Shown in pieces: positions 42,106 to 42,514 of a stretch of 42,514 nt of DNA. Position 1 is the first letter of the stretch, and each line of letters starts with the position of its first letter. Both the position numbers and the translations under genes were made by a program. The notes below the pieces were generated by a model. The model did not search any database, was not told the origin of the DNA, and was given only the letters and a program-made list of their open reading frames with translations. Source of the stretch: Brevibacterium sp. S111 (GTDB taxonomy: Bacteria; Actinomycetota; Actinomycetes; Actinomycetales; Brevibacteriaceae); the NCBI RefSeq assembly GCF_004745075.1, contig NZ_RHFH01000020.1:1-42514 (forward strand). Direction: 5' to 3'.

Positions 42106-42137
42106 GTGCCCGCCCCGGACGATCCCGGGGCGGGCAC
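42106..42137 (+). terminator. hairpin terminator after the gamma-lyase gene
   Basis: Perfect 13-bp arms (42106-42118, GTGCCCGCCCCGG, and 42125-42137) with a 6-nt loop, 26 bp past the stop codon. Confidence 0.8.
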
Positions 42138-42155
42138 AGTCGTCTCAGTTCTGGC

Positions 42156-42186
42156 TTGACCTTGACGTCGCGTCAACTTCTAGGCT
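42156..42186 (+). promoter_or_regulatory. MerR-type promoter with 19-bp spacer and palindromic operator
   Basis: TTGACC (42156-42161) and TAGGCT (42181-42186) are 19 bp apart, the overlong spacing that MerR-family proteins correct by twisting DNA. The spacer holds the perfect palindrome TTGACG-TCG-CGTCAA (42162-42176). The merR ATG follows 7 nt after the -10, so a leaderless autoregulated transcript is expected. Confidence 0.8.
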
Positions 42187-42193
42187 GTCAGGC

Positions 42194-42397
42194 ATGGACT
42201 GGTCCATTCAGGAAACAGCACGGCTGACGGGAACGACGAGCAGGACTCTGCGTCATTACGACGCGATCGGTCTGCTGCCGCCGACGTACATCGCCGCCAA
42301 CGGCTACCGCTGCTACGACGAAGCGGCTCTGGTGCGCCTCCAACGCATCCTGCTGCTCAAAGAACTGGGGCTGTCGTTGACGACGATTGGCGCGTAG
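42194..42397 (+). pseudogene. MerR-family regulator, truncated after 67 codons by an apparent insertion
   Basis: The N-terminal DNA-binding domain is complete: WSIQETARLTGTTSRTLRHY, DAIGLLPPTYIAANGYRCYD, and LVRLQRILLLKELGLSL. The frame then stops at TAG after LTTIGA, where TipA-like or other MerR proteins would continue with the dimer helix and an effector domain. The DNA beyond shows repeats typical of an insertion-sequence end, so the gene is probably disrupted. The operator is intact. If made, the 67-residue product would lack the dimerisation helix. Confidence 0.7.
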
Positions 42398-42401
42398 CGC
42401 T

Positions 42402-42514
42402 ACTTGGTCCCGATAGTCCACGTACCTGGTATCAGTTTTCTGGATAGGTGGTACTGCCGTGATTTCGGTGGTCTTCTGAGCGGTGGGGCGGCACGTCCGT
42501 GTCGCCCGTCACTG
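42402..42514. mobile_element. probable IS21-like end disrupting merR
   Basis: ACTTGGTCCC (42402), ACCTGGTATC (42424) and AGGTGGTACT (42446) recur at exactly 22-bp spacing, with a weaker TCGGTGGTCTT near 42465. This mirrors the 23-bp repeats at the left edge of the window and fits an IS21-type end. The palindrome GTAGCGCTAC (42394-42403) lies at the likely junction. The element runs out of the window, so no transposase can be seen and the exact tip is uncertain. Confidence 0.45.

Noticed and set aside
1..42514. Phage, CRISPR, toxin-antitoxin or restriction genes
   Set aside because: I looked for spaced repeats with unique spacers, integrases, cas, antitoxin-type small pairs and methylase motifs; apart from the IS fragments nothing fits.

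Overview
The window looks like chromosomal DNA of a high-GC Gram-positive bacterium (Actinomycetota, order Micrococcales; Brevibacterium or a close relative is my best guess). The pointers are GC-rich codon use, many GTG/TTG starts, an actinobacterial cytochrome oxidase with a CtaF subunit IV, mycothione reductase, polyphosphate glucokinase, DUF3043/DUF4191 membrane proteins, two type I glutamine synthetases with GlnE, and several apparently leaderless promoters. The genus is an inference; no rRNA is present.

Layout. 1-490: insertion-sequence debris, made of an IS21-like end with four repeats at exact 23-bp spacing and a collapsed ISL3-type transposase. 495-3528 (minus): ctaC-ctaD-ctaF, the aa3 oxidase. 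3639-9457: aat, erpA, an M20 dipeptidase, a DUF3043 protein, pyrD and pepA. 9611-17135: lpdA and sucB (E3 and E2 of 2-oxoacid dehydrogenases), a membrane protein that I read as a degenerate kinase (pseudokinase), lipB and lipA (which make the lipoyl group that SucB carries), and a DUF4191 protein. 17345-25587: RDD protein, glnA1, mtr, glnE, glnA2 and a small SPOR-like protein, i.e. glutamine synthesis with its adenylylation control. 25885-30188: alanine dehydrogenase, a GntR regulator, map, ppgK and the RNase P RNA. 30325-35572: yaaA, a zinc-ribbon coiled-coil protein, a Nif3-like protein, an acyl-CoA synthetase and bioB. 35796-38322: a uracil-type permease, tRNA-Pro(CGG), a TetR regulator and tRNA-Val(TAC). 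38570-40270: a regulator with SufR-like cysteines, a cupin, and a divergent DUF2249-cupin fusion. 40312-42079: an Lrp regulator divergent from a gamma-lyase-type PLP enzyme. 42156-42514: a MerR gene with an intact operator, cut after 67 codons by what looks like a second IS21-type end.

How the genes work together. Three linked themes stand out: lipoate synthesis placed beside its lipoylated target; glutamine synthetase, its adenylyltransferase and a candidate GlnR box in one block; and bioB with a perfect BioQ-type operator about 2 kb from a TetR regulator. The order sucB, lipB, lipA, DUF4191, RDD, glnA1, glnE, glnA2 matches Mycobacterium tuberculosis Rv2215-Rv2222c as I recall it, so most of the window is an old conserved core and the newer material sits at its two ends.

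I see no phage, CRISPR or defence island. The least described elements are the pseudokinase-like protein, the SufR-like/DUF2249/cupin module with its GATA/TATC intergenic motif, the AlaDH operator, and the IS-bounded edges.
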